A stretch of 64,000 bases of DNA from Serratia symbiotica (GCF_000821185.2 NZ_CP050855.1:2108001-2172000), one strand, 5' to 3'; counted from the first letter of the stretch, positions 27,003-36,000 are shown. Numbers and translations are program-made. The notes: generated from the letters alone by a model not told the origin.

Positions 27003-27465
27003 GCGCGTCAGCCTCCCACGTCACAGCGTCAAAGATGCCCCGCCAGTCATCCCCGTCAGAAACGATGCGGGGTTTAGGTTCTGGCAAATGCTCAGCACGG
27101 GGGATCCCGTTTTCATCCAGAGTGACCCTGACGCGTTCACGTATTGGCATTTCAAAAAGAATATCGGCGGTATCGTCGTTATTGATAAGGGTTGTAAATT
27201 TAATGTCCCGGTTCTTCTCCGGGTTCAGCAGCAGATCGGGCTGGTTGTGCCAGAGCCATGCCATTAACGGCAACGTGAAATCATCAATATCACCGGCAAA
27301 GTTCATCACAAACAACACCAGGGTATAGCGATACATAAACGAAGGCGTCTCGCCGGTCGTCTCGATGTTCCCTTCTTCCACAAAAACGGTGAAGGCTTCA
27401 GGATTGGCCCTGCACCATTTGTTAGCGCGGGTCAGGGTCTCGCGTAGTGAATCAGCTTTCAGCAT
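26995..27465 (-). CDS. R: GpR, tail completion protein
   Basis: A 156-residue gpR homologue (MLKADSLRETLTRANKWCRA, MYRYTLVLFVMNFAGDIDDF, LPLMAWLWHNQPDLLLNPEK). It acts with gpS in tail completion. Starts 12 bases after a 30-residue small gene. Confidence 0.9.
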   Translation of the reverse strand: MLKADSLRETLTRANKWCRANPEAFTVFVEEGNIETTGETPSFMYRYTLVLFVMNFAGDIDDFTLPLMAWLWHNQPDLLLNPEKNRDIKFTTLINNDDTADILFEMPIRERVRVTLDENGIPRAEHLPEPKPRIVSDGDDWRGIFDAVTWEADAHE

Positions 27466-27477
27466 GGTGATACCTTC

Positions 27478-27570
27478 TTAGCGCCCAAAACGTTCAATCG
27501 CGCCCGCAATGATCAGCAGATAAATAAGCGTCCAGTAGGGGTGAGCGCTCAGGTAGTCGGATAAGGTCAT
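27478..27570 (-). CDS. Small 30-residue membrane peptide between lysC and R
   Basis: MTLSDYLSAHPYWTLIYLLI... ends AIERFGR. It starts on an ATG that overlaps the lysC stop (ATGA) and is followed 12 bases later by R. One membrane span is evident (residues ~12-24). The coupling and position argue for a real gene. I do not recognise a function; a lysis or tail-accessory role would be a guess. Confidence 0.6.
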   Translation of the reverse strand: MTLSDYLSAHPYWTLIYLLIIAGAIERFGR

Positions 27571-27866
27571 TGTGAGGCCCTCGCGTGGTCAGTCAGTCTT
27601 TTCAGGCGGCGCAGATCGAGATCGGCTATCGCCGCCTTATCGGCATTGCAGGTATCCAGCGCATCGCGCAGGCGATCACTCCAGATAGCTATCGCGCCCC
27701 ACGTTACCGGAGCGGTCAGTTCCGGCGCTGGCGTTGCTGCCGTCAGGCTTTCCGGTACCGGTTCGTGCACGATTTTCATTTGTGGCTGCGGCGGTACGGT
27801 GTTGCAGGCTGTTACTGACAGAAGCAGGCACAACAGTATTGGCACACGTATCGTCTTTGATAGCAT
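27567..27866 (-). CDS. lysC: LysC, Rz1-like spanin lipoprotein
   Basis: A 99-residue outer-membrane spanin subunit encoded largely inside lysB in another frame, as in P2. It starts MLSKTIRVPILLCLLLSVTA with a lipobox VTAC, then a proline-rich stretch (NTVPPQPQMKIVHEPVPESL). It pairs with LysB to fuse inner and outer membranes at lysis. I start at 27866, since codons upstream lack signal-peptide character. Confidence 0.85.
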   Translation of the reverse strand: MLSKTIRVPILLCLLLSVTACNTVPPQPQMKIVHEPVPESLTAATPAPELTAPVTWGAIAIWSDRLRDALDTCNADKAAIADLDLRRLKRLTDHARASQ

Positions 27867-28113
27867 CGCGCATGTTTTCACGTCGCATTTCTCCCTGGGT
27901 ATTTCTTTGCTGTTCGGTTGCCCGCAACTGTGCAAGGACTTCGCGGGCGTCAGCAGTCAGTGCCCGCAGCTCTCCCAGCACCTCACCATTACTCTTCACC
28001 TCGCGGGAAAACACTTCATTGCGAACGGAGTCTTTACCGCGTTGATGCGTCTGCCAGAGCAGGCCACCAGATGCCAGCGCCAGCAGCACGCATAAAATGG
28101 CTGTGATCTTCAT
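27676..28113 (-). CDS. lysB: LysB, Rz-like spanin
   Basis: A 145-residue inner-membrane spanin: an N-terminal anchor (ITAILCVLLALASGGLLW), then a long coiled coil (residues ~35-85). It carries the Rz1-type lysC inside its 3' half. It overlaps the lysozyme stop by 4 bases. Confidence 0.85.
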   Translation of the reverse strand: MKITAILCVLLALASGGLLWQTHQRGKDSVRNEVFSREVKSNGEVLGELRALTADAREVLAQLRATEQQRNTQGEMRRENMRDAIKDDTCANTVVPASVSNSLQHRTAAATNENRARTGTGKPDGSNASAGTDRSGNVGRDSYLE

Positions 28114-28655
28114 TTCTCTGCTTCCATGTCACGCAGGCACCATGCCTTAAAATCTGTTCTCCGGTTAACTAGCCCCTGGCTGCGCTTACCGCCACTGTTT
28201 ACAAAGTCCGTCAGCCGGTTACACATCGCTTTCCACTCATGTGCCTGCGCCTTCTTCCAGATGGTCGTGCGCTGTATTCGCTTCTGGTTGTCCGTGTACC
28301 ACATCAGGCCAGTGCACCCCACGTTAAGACCGGCGTCCGCCATTGCCTCAAAGGCAGACTGGGGCATATACCCGCCTTCGAAATTCTGGTTAATGCAGTT
28401 TTCGGCGTGCCGCATATCGTTAATCCAGCGACCGGCGGTCTCGCTGTCGCTGTACTCCCGCCTCTCAACACGCCCCGTCGAACCAATTCCGACCGTCAGC
28501 ACGCCAGCCGTGCAGTAATACGGTGTGTTCCGGCAGTCTTCCCAGCCAGCAATCTTTTGCTGGCCTTCAGCCGTTGTGCGTAACGCGCCCGGACTCAGCG
28601 TGATACCCAGCGCAACAATGGCTGCAATGGAGCACTTTTTAATAAGCTGTTTCAT
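28110..28655 (-). CDS. Endolysin, GH24 lysozyme with SAR-type N-terminus
   Basis: A 181-residue lysozyme of the P21/P2 K functional type. The N-terminal weakly hydrophobic helix (CSIAAIVALGITLSPGAL) looks like a signal-anchor-release sequence. The catalytic triad region is GWEDCRNTPYYCTAGVLTVG, with Glu, then Asp or Cys, then Thr. Several Cys residues could form disulphides that control activation. I start at ATG 28655 (MKQLIKKC); longer starts are possible. It degrades peptidoglycan after holin action. Confidence 0.85.
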   Translation of the reverse strand: MKQLIKKCSIAAIVALGITLSPGALRTTAEGQQKIAGWEDCRNTPYYCTAGVLTVGIGSTGRVERREYSDSETAGRWINDMRHAENCINQNFEGGYMPQSAFEAMADAGLNVGCTGLMWYTDNQKRIQRTTIWKKAQAHEWKAMCNRLTDFVNSGGKRSQGLVNRRTDFKAWCLRDMEAEK

Positions 28656-28941
28656 CTTCCGGCTCATTCTGTTGCAGAAGGTCAAGCGCCCGGCGCTCTG
28701 ACTCACTCATTTGCCTGTGCGATGCCTGCTCCAGAATCTGATTAATCAGCTCGTTGCGGCGTTTTTGCCCCCGCTCGATGCGGGCGCGATAGAGCCATCC
28801 ACGGGCACCAAAAACCATCCCGACGAGAAGACCTGCCAGCGCAATCTTTTCGCTCAGTGTCATTACGCCGATACTCGTGACCATTGCTGACATAGTGAAT
28901 GTCAGCCAGTCATTCAGGCGTTGAAAAAAACTTAACCCCAT
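28639..28941 (-). CDS. Holin (P2 Y position)
   Basis: A 100-residue protein with two membrane segments (about residues 17-30 and 33-52), followed by a charged helical tail (YRARIERGQKRRNELINQIL). Overlap with X and the lysozyme gene, size and topology make it the holin, though it differs from P2 gpY. It would trigger lysis timing together with the SAR endolysin. Confidence 0.75.
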   Translation of the reverse strand: MGLSFFQRLNDWLTFTMSAMVTSIGVMTLSEKIALAGLLVGMVFGARGWLYRARIERGQKRRNELINQILEQASHRQMSESERRALDLLQQNEPEDETAY

Positions 28942-29132
28942 AGCTGCACCATCTCTTGTATCGCTTTATGCGCGATTTCCGGCAGCTCAATCTCCTGACC
29001 GGCATCAAGAAAAACCTGCTGGCTCAGTCCTGGATTGGCAGATAACACTTTTTCGGTAACGCCCTGCGTGGTGCCGTAGTGACGCCAGCAAAGCAAATCC
29101 ACGGTATCCCCCTGCAATGCCTTCACTTTCAT
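28932..29132 (-). CDS. X: GpX, tail protein with LysM-like fold
   Basis: A 66-residue P2 X homologue: MKVKALQGDTVDLLCWRHYG, then VLSANPGLS and LDAGQEIELPE. It is part of the tail hub. Start at 29132 directly overlaps the L stop. Confidence 0.9.
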   Translation of the reverse strand: MKVKALQGDTVDLLCWRHYGTTQGVTEKVLSANPGLSQQVFLDAGQEIELPEIAHKAIQEMVQLWG

Positions 29133-29656
29133 CAGCAAAGCTCTGCATAGAGTCGTGGTGTGTCGCGAATATCGGCGATACTCCAGCGGGCATCCCGCCA
29201 GAGATCATCCCTTTGCAGGTCAAGCGCGGCGGCGTCTTTGTCGCCTTTCGCCGTAGTGTCAACGTCGCGATAACCTTCAAGTACCAGCGCCCTGGCAATC
29301 GAATAAACCGCACGATGGAAGCGGTACACCTTCATGTTTTCACCGTTGATCATCAGCTTTTCCGTCTCACCTGACGGCAGAACCGAGGGCACATCTTCCA
29401 GTGAGTTAAAACCTGCTTTTACTTGGCCGGTGCGCCAGTCCAGCAACTGAGCGGTAACATGGGCTACCGCTTCAGTGGTGACGTGCATCAACCTGGACGT
29501 GGTGATACCGCCAGTGATACGCGCGGCCAAACGAAGATCGGCAAGCTTAATCACCGGCCAAAAGTCCCCGGCGCTGACGGTGGCATCACCATCATTAACA
29601 TCAGGCGTATCACTGTCGGCAGGTAACACGCGCTTGTTTGCCACAAGGCTGCTCAT
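29132..29656 (-). CDS. L: GpL, head completion protein
   Basis: A 174-residue gpL homologue that seals the filled capsid. Conserved stretches are WPVIKLADLRLAARITGGIT, MKVYRFHRAVYSIARALVLE and RDVDTT. I start at MSSLVANKR (29656). Confidence 0.9.
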   Translation of the reverse strand: MSSLVANKRVLPADSDTPDVNDGDATVSAGDFWPVIKLADLRLAARITGGITTSRLMHVTTEAVAHVTAQLLDWRTGQVKAGFNSLEDVPSVLPSGETEKLMINGENMKVYRFHRAVYSIARALVLEGYRDVDTTAKGDKDAAALDLQRDDLWRDARWSIADIRDTPRLYAELC

Positions 29657-29754
29657 GCACATATCTCCCATAAATCAGGCGGTGGGCGGGTGGTTAAAAG
29701 ACCGTATACGGGCAGATATCCACCCGCGCCGCCTGTCGGACGGGGCCGAAGTCG

Positions 29755-30618
29755 TTAATTCTTTTTCTGGCTGGCAGGTTTGCGCTTTGTCGCTTTACCT
29801 GTTGCCGCCCTGGTCGTGGTTTTACGCGCCGTCGCTTTACCTGCTGCGCTGGCGGTGGTGGCCTGTTCAGAAACAGGCTCGGCAGTACCGCCAGTTTTGT
29901 CGGTGCTGGCCGCGTCGCCTTCACCCGTACCGCCATCCGCAGAAAGCTTCTTAACTTCACGGGCCAGCGTGGCAATCTCTTTTTTCACCCCGGCATTAGG
30001 GTTGCGCGTAAGCGCCTCACGGAACAGCGCCAGCGCTTCGGCTTTGGTCGTGATATCAGTTGCACCACGTCGGGAGAGCGCACGGGCCTTGCACAACTTG
30101 GCGCGCACCACATCCGGCATATCACTGTCCGCGACAATCTCCGCCACTTCGTCAAGCACGGAGATACTGGACGATAAATCAGCGTCAGCATCAGCGGCCG
30201 CGAGCGTTAACAGTGGTTTGCTCATTTCTTCGGTGAGGAATGTTGCTGCCGTGCGGTTGAAGTTATCCGGCAACGTCAGTCCGTGGCGTACCACATAGCG
30301 CCCCAGCCTCATCACAAGCGCATAATCACGACAGTCAATCGCCCAGACCATCAGCCTGGTAATGACTTCATCCTGCCGCCCGCTGTCGCCGTCGAGCGTG
30401 CCTTCAATCCATCCCTCGTATTCAGGCAGCATGGATTTTTTCATTTCGGCTTTAGTTTCTTCGGACTGCACGCCGCTGAGGCGGGACAAGTCCATACGCA
30501 GGCGATGCAGAATTTGCTCATGCGCGGTGCGCTGGATATCGGATTCTTCATCCGCCTGGCCCCGGCGTTCTGCCATGACCTTCTGAAAATGTCGTTGTGC
30601 CGGTGTTAACATCGTCAC
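29755..30618 (-). CDS. M: GpM, terminase endonuclease subunit
   Basis: A 287-residue P2 M homologue (MLTPAQRHFQKVMAERRGQA, MLPEYEGWIEGTLDGDSGRQ, WAIDCRDYALVMRLGRYVVR), the cos-cutting partner of ATPase P. A long Ala/Thr/Lys-rich basic tail (residues ~235-287) is present, longer than in P2, and could bind DNA. The 83 bases before L contain no gene. Confidence 0.9.
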   Translation of the reverse strand: MTMLTPAQRHFQKVMAERRGQADEESDIQRTAHEQILHRLRMDLSRLSGVQSEETKAEMKKSMLPEYEGWIEGTLDGDSGRQDEVITRLMVWAIDCRDYALVMRLGRYVVRHGLTLPDNFNRTAATFLTEEMSKPLLTLAAADADADLSSSISVLDEVAEIVADSDMPDVVRAKLCKARALSRRGATDITTKAEALALFREALTRNPNAGVKKEIATLAREVKKLSADGGTGEGDAASTDKTGGTAEPVSEQATTASAAGKATARKTTTRAATGKATKRKPASQKKN

Positions 30619-30657
30619 TTCTCCCCGTCATGACGGGGCAATGCCCCGCCGCTTCTG

Positions 30658-31707
30658 TCACTCGCCTGCCGGTTCGGCCTGGGCGAACTGAATGCCGTCA
30701 ATGAACGCAACATTGCCGTAGTCTTCAATGACGAAGTCATCGTTTGAAGACTGATACGTTGCGATGCGGTTGTATTCCGGCTCTTCTTTGATCGTCCGAC
30801 GCAGACCGCCACGCTGGTAGTACACCGACAGGTTTTTGAACGGCGTGATCAGCACGCCTTTCACCGGGAAGTAAGGCGCGATAAAGGTCGGCATGTTGCC
30901 TACGCGCTCCTGCGCGACAATCAACTGACCGGCCAGCATTTCGGTATTTGGGTTGGTCTGGCTTAATGCGTTGATGGCCGAGAAATTGCTGCTCGTCAGC
31001 AGGTCACCCGCCAGGATCACCACGTTATCCGGGTTACGCTTGTGCCATTCATCCATCAGGCTGTTTTTGGCGTCGTACAACGCAGCGCCAATGTTGCCGT
31101 AGGTGCCTTTTGCTACAACCTTGTTATCTTCATCGCGCGAAGTGATCGTCACATTGGAAATGACGCGGTGCGGCGCTTCCTGGCGGATTTTTTCAAGCCA
31201 GCCAATACCACAGTCCTGCAATAGCGGGTTAGCGGCACGGTCAGATGGGTCGCTGTACTTAACGCCGTTAAAGCCAATCATGATGCGGTCAAGCGACATC
31301 TGGCGGGCCATTGCCTTGCTGATCAGCGGCTGGAACTCCGGCATGTGCGCCCACGCATCAAGCTGTTCATAGCTGATGCCGTAGTCATAGTTGACCTTGC
31401 GGCACATGTAGTCGAACGGCTCCATGGAATGATTTGAGCCTGGGTTGCGGCGACTGGTGACGCTGTTGTTTACGCCAGCCATCGGGCCTTTGCTGCCGAT
31501 CAGGACTTTCTGACCGATCTGCTGGTTGACGCCAAACACGTTAATTTTGCTCAGGAAAGAATCATCCTGCTGTGCGGCCTGCTCAAGTCGCTGCTGACGT
31601 GTCGGATCTACGGCAAATTTTGCAGCAACAGCTGCGGTTGATACGCCGTTGAGCTGTGCCTGCCGGGCGATGTACTGATCAAATAGCTGGCGGGTATTGT
31701 TATCCAT
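30658..31707 (-). CDS. N: GpN, major capsid protein precursor
   Basis: A 349-residue P2 N homologue (MDNNTRQLFDQYIARQAQLN, GVNQQIGQKVLIGSKGPMAG, ITPFKNLSVYYQRGGLRR). It is cleaved by the O protease during capsid maturation. It lies 23 bases downstream of O. Confidence 0.96.
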   Translation of the reverse strand: MDNNTRQLFDQYIARQAQLNGVSTAAVAAKFAVDPTRQQRLEQAAQQDDSFLSKINVFGVNQQIGQKVLIGSKGPMAGVNNSVTSRRNPGSNHSMEPFDYMCRKVNYDYGISYEQLDAWAHMPEFQPLISKAMARQMSLDRIMIGFNGVKYSDPSDRAANPLLQDCGIGWLEKIRQEAPHRVISNVTITSRDEDNKVVAKGTYGNIGAALYDAKNSLMDEWHKRNPDNVVILAGDLLTSSNFSAINALSQTNPNTEMLAGQLIVAQERVGNMPTFIAPYFPVKGVLITPFKNLSVYYQRGGLRRTIKEEPEYNRIATYQSSNDDFVIEDYGNVAFIDGIQFAQAEPAGE

Positions 31708-31730
31708 GTTCTCTGCTCTCTTTGTGAATA

Positions 31731-32567
31731 TCAGTAATCAGCCAGTTGCGCGTTAGCGCCACCGCTCGCGGGTTCCCGCTGGCTGAAATTGGCGTCTGTG
31801 CTTCCCAGCTTGCTGGTCAGCGCGGCAAGGTCGGAGGTCAGCTTCTGGATTGCCTGGCTGTCCTGCTCACGGGCGCGACTCAGGTCGTTAAAGCTGTCCA
31901 GCAGATCGGCATGGGACTGAGCGACGTTCTCCACGGCGTCACGCACCTGGTTGAACTGTTCACCGTCAGATTTACGGCCTTTGCCGATGATCCCCATGAC
32001 GCGCCCGAACCACTGATTACCTTCATCGCTGCGCTGCTCTGCCAGTTCGATAATTTCTGCCTCAATGGCATCGGTGAACAGCGGGGCTTCACCCTGCTGA
32101 TTGTTGAATGACATAACCTGCTGACGCTGCTGCGCGGCAAACTTCAGGCGCTCAGTGCCGAGGCTTGCCGGGGAATCGGTCATCGCTAGTCCCATCACAT
32201 AAGCCTTGCCGTTAAGAGCAAACTGCGGGTGCAGCTCAATGCTGGAGTAAATTTTCTTACCTTCTTCCGTCAGCTTCTTCATACGTTCAGAAGGTTCGAT
32301 CTCGGCGTAAAGAGCTGTGCGACCGGCGAGCGGGCCTTCGCTGATATCTTCAGCACTCAGTGCTGTCACATCACCCATTGCGCCGAAATCACTACCGGGG
32401 AACGGCGAAAGATAGTGCTCCACGTTGACGCGTGCGCCGTACACGTCCGGACTGTAGTTTGCTGCTGCATCACGAAGGTGCTCAGGGCGAATTTCACGCC
32501 CGTCAACGGTGGCACCAGAGACGGCAACGCGGAATTTCTTACGGGCTGGTTTAGCTGCGCTAGCCAT
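31731..32567 (-). CDS. O: GpO, capsid scaffolding protein and protease
   Basis: A 278-residue gpO. The N-terminal half is the serine protease (REIRPEHLRDAAANYSP, His in VNVEHYL, Ser in KIYSSIEL). The C-terminal half is a scaffolding coiled coil (residues ~190-260, DLLDSFNDLSRAREQDSQAI). I start at MASAAKPARKKF (32567). It is first gene of the O-N-M-L-X late operon, divergent from P-Q. Confidence 0.93.
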   Translation of the reverse strand: MASAAKPARKKFRVAVSGATVDGREIRPEHLRDAAANYSPDVYGARVNVEHYLSPFPGSDFGAMGDVTALSAEDISEGPLAGRTALYAEIEPSERMKKLTEEGKKIYSSIELHPQFALNGKAYVMGLAMTDSPASLGTERLKFAAQQRQQVMSFNNQQGEAPLFTDAIEAEIIELAEQRSDEGNQWFGRVMGIIGKGRKSDGEQFNQVRDAVENVAQSHADLLDSFNDLSRAREQDSQAIQKLTSDLAALTSKLGSTDANFSQREPASGGANAQLADY

Positions 32568-32640
32568 GTCGATAATCCTGTTGAGTGGTTTCTGTACGGC
32601 CATGATGGCAGAGCGTAACTTGCTGTCTCAACGAGGTTTT

Positions 32641-32661
32641 GTTGTCAGAGGAAGGCCAGAC
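32641..32661 (+). promoter_or_regulatory. Candidate Ogr-binding site in the O/P divergent promoter region
   Basis: GTTGTC-N7-GGCCAGAC lies 66 bases before the P start, in the 160-bp interval between divergent operons O and P. It is the same two-block motif as at 16396-16416. Confidence 0.5.
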
Positions 32662-32726
32662 AATAAAGGGGGCGATAGCGGGATCGCGCGCGGGGTAATC
32701 TTCACTCCATAAACGGTGGAGGGCAG

Positions 32727-34457
32727 ATGATACAGGACGCTTTTGTACGTCAGAGGGCAAAACAACTTTACTGGCAGGGCTACCCGCCAGCGGAGATCGC
32801 ACGCCTTATGGGAATCAATCAGAACACAATTTACGCCTGGAAGAAACGCGATGAATGGGATGAAACGCCCCCCGTCCAGCGCGTCAGCCAGTCTATGGAT
32901 GCCCGCCTCATCCAGCTTACGGACAAGAAAGACAAAACCGGGGGAGACTTCAAGGAAATTGACCTGCTGACCCGGCAACTGAAAAAGCTGTCTGACGGAC
33001 AACCGGCAGGGGCTGGCGCGGGTATAAAACCGCGCAAGCGCAAGCTGAAAAACCACTTCACCGAAGAACAGATCGTCGCGCTGCGGGAGAAAATACTTGA
33101 TTCCCTTTCGTGGCATCAACGCGGCTGGTATGAGCAACGTCACCTCCGAAACCGCATGATACTGAAGTCCCGCCAGATTGGTGCAACCTGGTACTTTGCA
33201 CGCGAGGCGTTGCTGGATGCGCTGCGTGATGATGTGAAATACCCGTACCAGCGCAACCAGATATTTCTGTCTGCATCTCGCCGTCAGGCTCACCAGTTCA
33301 GAGGGTTCATTCAGAAGGTGGCGGAAGAAGTGGATATTGAACTGAAGGGCGGCGACAAAATCGTACTCAGTAACGGCGCAGAGCTGCATTTCCTCGGCAC
33401 ATCCGCTGCAACGGCGCAGTCATATACGGGCAACCTGAGGTTTGACGAATTCTTCTGGGTCAGCAACTTCACCAACCTGCGAAAGGTTGCGGGGGCGATG
33501 GCGACGCTAAAAGGGCTGACGCGTACTTATTTTTCCACGCCGTCAGGTGAGACCCACGAGGCTTATCCGTTCTGGACGGGTGATCGCTGGAATGAGAAAC
33601 GCCCGAAGGCACAGCGCAAAGCGTTTGATGTGGGCTGGAAAACGCTGAACAGCGGGCTGTTATGCCCGGATAAAACCTGGCGTCAGATTGTCACGCTAAA
33701 AGACGTTATCGAACACGGCTGGGAGTACACCGACCTTGAAGAGATACGGGACGAAAACAGTGAGGATGAATTCCGCAACCTTTACATGTGCGAGTTCGTT
33801 CGCGATGGCGAGTCAGCCTTCAACCTTAACGCCCTGATTGGCTGCGGCGCAGATGGCTACGACGAATGGCCGGACTGGAAACCTTTCGCGTCCAGGCCGA
33901 TGGGTAATCGCCCGGTATGGATAGGTTATGACGCCAACGGCAGCAGCGGCAACGGTGACAGCGGCGCGATTTGCGTTGTGGTGCCGCCACTGGTACCAGG
34001 GGGTAAATTCCGCACGGTGGAAACGGAACAGGTGCGCGGCCTTGAGTTTGAAGAGCAGGCGAAAGTTATCGAAAACTTCACCTTCAAATACAACGTGCAG
34101 CATATCGGCATCGACGTGACGGGCGGTAACGGTGAGGCCGTTTACCAGATAGTGAAGAAGTTTTTCCCGATGGCGATGCCCTACACCATGTCAATGACGT
34201 CAAAGCGCGCCCTGGTGCTGAAAATGCTCCAGTTGATCCGCGCCGGCCGCTGGGAATATGACCGCAGTGAGCGCGCCCTGATCAACGCCTTTAACTCTGT
34301 TCGCAAGGTAAAGACGCCAGGCGGATTCATCACCTATGACACTGACCGCTCGCGCGGCGTCAGCCACGGGGATTTAGCCTGGGCGAATATGCTCGCCATT
34401 ATTAACGAACCGCTGGGCCAGGAGAGTGGCAGCGGCGGGTTTGCTATGGAGTTCTGA
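32727..34457 (+). CDS. P: GpP, terminase large subunit ATPase
   Basis: A 576-residue terminase. N-terminal helix-turn-helix (PAEIARLMGINQNTIYAWKK), Walker-A-like KSRQIGAT, the segment NLRFDEFFWV acting as Walker B, and a C-terminal RNase H-like domain starting at WIGYDANGSSGNGDSGAIC. It packages DNA into the procapsid. Its stop overlaps the Q start. Confidence 0.95.
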   Translation: MIQDAFVRQRAKQLYWQGYPPAEIARLMGINQNTIYAWKKRDEWDETPPVQRVSQSMDARLIQLTDKKDKTGGDFKEIDLLTRQLKKLSDGQPAGAGAGIKPRKRKLKNHFTEEQIVALREKILDSLSWHQRGWYEQRHLRNRMILKSRQIGATWYFAREALLDALRDDVKYPYQRNQIFLSASRRQAHQFRGFIQKVAEEVDIELKGGDKIVLSNGAELHFLGTSAATAQSYTGNLRFDEFFWVSNFTNLRKVAGAMATLKGLTRTYFSTPSGETHEAYPFWTGDRWNEKRPKAQRKAFDVGWKTLNSGLLCPDKTWRQIVTLKDVIEHGWEYTDLEEIRDENSEDEFRNLYMCEFVRDGESAFNLNALIGCGADGYDEWPDWKPFASRPMGNRPVWIGYDANGSSGNGDSGAICVVVPPLVPGGKFRTVETEQVRGLEFEEQAKVIENFTFKYNVQHIGIDVTGGNGEAVYQIVKKFFPMAMPYTMSMTSKRALVLKMLQLIRAGRWEYDRSERALINAFNSVRKVKTPGGFITYDTDRSRGVSHGDLAWANMLAIINEPLGQESGSGGFAMEF

Positions 34458-35515
34458 TGAAGAAGCGCACCTACAAAAACAAACACACTGCCAGCAGTGG
34501 CAGGGCCGGACAGCCAGATATCTCTGACGCGCTCAGAAGCGATCCGGCGCTCAGCGCCTTCACGTTTGACGGGCCATATTCGGTAACAGACGGCTATGAT
34601 CTGCTGGATAGCATGTGCTGCGTCGATAACGGCCGGTACTACGAGACGCCAATAGACTGTAAAGGGTTAACCCGTGCGTTCGCACAATCCCCGCTGCATC
34701 AGTCGGCGCTTTACTTCAAACGCAATGTGCTGACCGGATGCTATATTCCTCACCCCTTACTATCACGTCAGGCCTTCTCTGCGTTTGCGCTGGACTGGTT
34801 TGTCTTCGGAAATGCCTATCTTGAACGTCGCTCTAATCTCCTGGGCGCTCCGCTCAGACTCCAGCATGTTCCGGCTCTGAACACGCGACGCGGGAGCGAC
34901 CTTGATACCTACTGGTTTATCCGACAGTGGAAAGATGAATACGAGTTCAAGGCGGGTCAGGTCTGCCACATCATGAACCCGGACATTCATCAGGAAATCT
35001 ACGGTATGCCGGAATATATGGGTGCGCTGCTGTCCGCCAGCCTGTCACATTCCGCCGATAAGTTCCGCAAACTCTATTACGACAACGGCTCCCATGCCGG
35101 ATGTATTCTCTATGTCGGTTCGGAGAAGGTGGATCAGGAAAGCATAAAGGTGGTGCAAAAAACGCTATCACAGGCCAGAGGGAAAGGCTCCTTCAAAAAC
35201 GTGCTGATCCACGCGCCGGGTGGCGGCAAAGACGGCGTGCAACTGTTGCCGTTCAGCCAGATATCGGCAAAGGATGAGTTTCTTAACATCAAATCAGCAA
35301 CGCGCAACGATTTGCGCGACGCTCACCGCATCCCGCCGCAGCTTATGGGCGCAATGCCGGAAGGCAACGGCTCACTCGGTGATGTTGAGAAGGCCGCGCG
35401 CGTCTTCGCCATCAACGAAATGTTACCCGTGATGGAAGCCATGAAGGGCGTCAATGACTGGCTCGGTCAGGAAGTGATCCGCTTTAACCCCTACGCTCTA
35501 CTCAAAGACGAGTAA
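34457..35515 (+). CDS. Q: GpQ, portal protein
   Basis: A 352-residue portal protein (AFTFDGPYSVTDGYDLLDSM region, HQSALYFKRNVLTGCYIPHP, QEIYGMPEYMGALLSASLS, and the C-terminal IPPQLMGAMPEGNGSLGDVE). It forms the dodecameric entry ring. It runs toward the presumed cos site. Confidence 0.95.
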   Translation: MKKRTYKNKHTASSGRAGQPDISDALRSDPALSAFTFDGPYSVTDGYDLLDSMCCVDNGRYYETPIDCKGLTRAFAQSPLHQSALYFKRNVLTGCYIPHPLLSRQAFSAFALDWFVFGNAYLERRSNLLGAPLRLQHVPALNTRRGSDLDTYWFIRQWKDEYEFKAGQVCHIMNPDIHQEIYGMPEYMGALLSASLSHSADKFRKLYYDNGSHAGCILYVGSEKVDQESIKVVQKTLSQARGKGSFKNVLIHAPGGGKDGVQLLPFSQISAKDEFLNIKSATRNDLRDAHRIPPQLMGAMPEGNGSLGDVEKAARVFAINEMLPVMEAMKGVNDWLGQEVIRFNPYALLKDE

Positions 35516-35883
35516 CCCGATCCACCCGCTGCACATCCTGCGGCGGTTCTCCTTCAGTAATTTTCAATCCCCGCATGACCGGCCACCACCTGATCAGCAC
35601 TCAGTACGATCTTTAACCCTTCTCACTCAGAGCACATGAGCGCCATTCTGGCAGGCGCTATTTGCAATCGCCCCCCGAACACATCCAGAAGCGAGAAAAC
35701 GCGCGGAGAAGGCGGAAAAGGCCGAAGAATGGTAATTAAAGGCATCCTCTCCCGACCCTCCGTCGCGTGGGCTGTTCCCCCGTCACCTGCGCGCGACATT
35801 CGCTTCGTTTTTTGTGCATTTGCCGATCCGGGGCCAGCCCTCGCCGCCAAAGGGCGGAAAGGGCATAAACAGCATCAAAAAAA

Positions 35884-35910
35884 TTGTGCAAATTTGTGCA
35901 CTATTGTGCA
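35884..35910. repeat. Three TTGTGCA repeats phased at 10 bp
   Basis: TTGTGCA begins at 35884, 35894 and 35904; a fourth copy is at 35812. Ten-base spacing places them on one face of the helix, as for a cooperative DNA-binding protein. Confidence 0.7.
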
Positions 35911-35934
35911 ACAGAGAAAGAAGACCAGGAAGAA

Positions 35935-35966
35935 AGAAAAGCCGCCTTCAAAGGCAGCTTTTCAGA
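35935..35966 (-). terminator. Terminator of the YafO-type operon
   Basis: GAAAAGCTGCCTTTGAAGGC-type hairpin on the minus strand, followed by TTTTCTTTCTTCC, 35 bases beyond the toxin stop. Confidence 0.65.
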
Positions 35967-36000
35967 TTAGTAAGGGATTGATAGATAGTCGTCGCAAAAC

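Larger units (their letters stand above)
35516..36000. other. Non-coding interval after Q; candidate cos region
   Basis: No credible gene. It contains a hairpin AGCGCC/GGCGCT (about 35638-35662) that may terminate P-Q, a GC-rich stretch near 35836-35872 (CCGCCAAAGGGCGGAAAGG) where P2-type phages have cos, three TTGTGCA repeats at 10-bp spacing (35884-35910), and a hairpin at 35935-35964 for the opposing operon. The cos assignment rests on position and base composition only. Confidence 0.4.
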
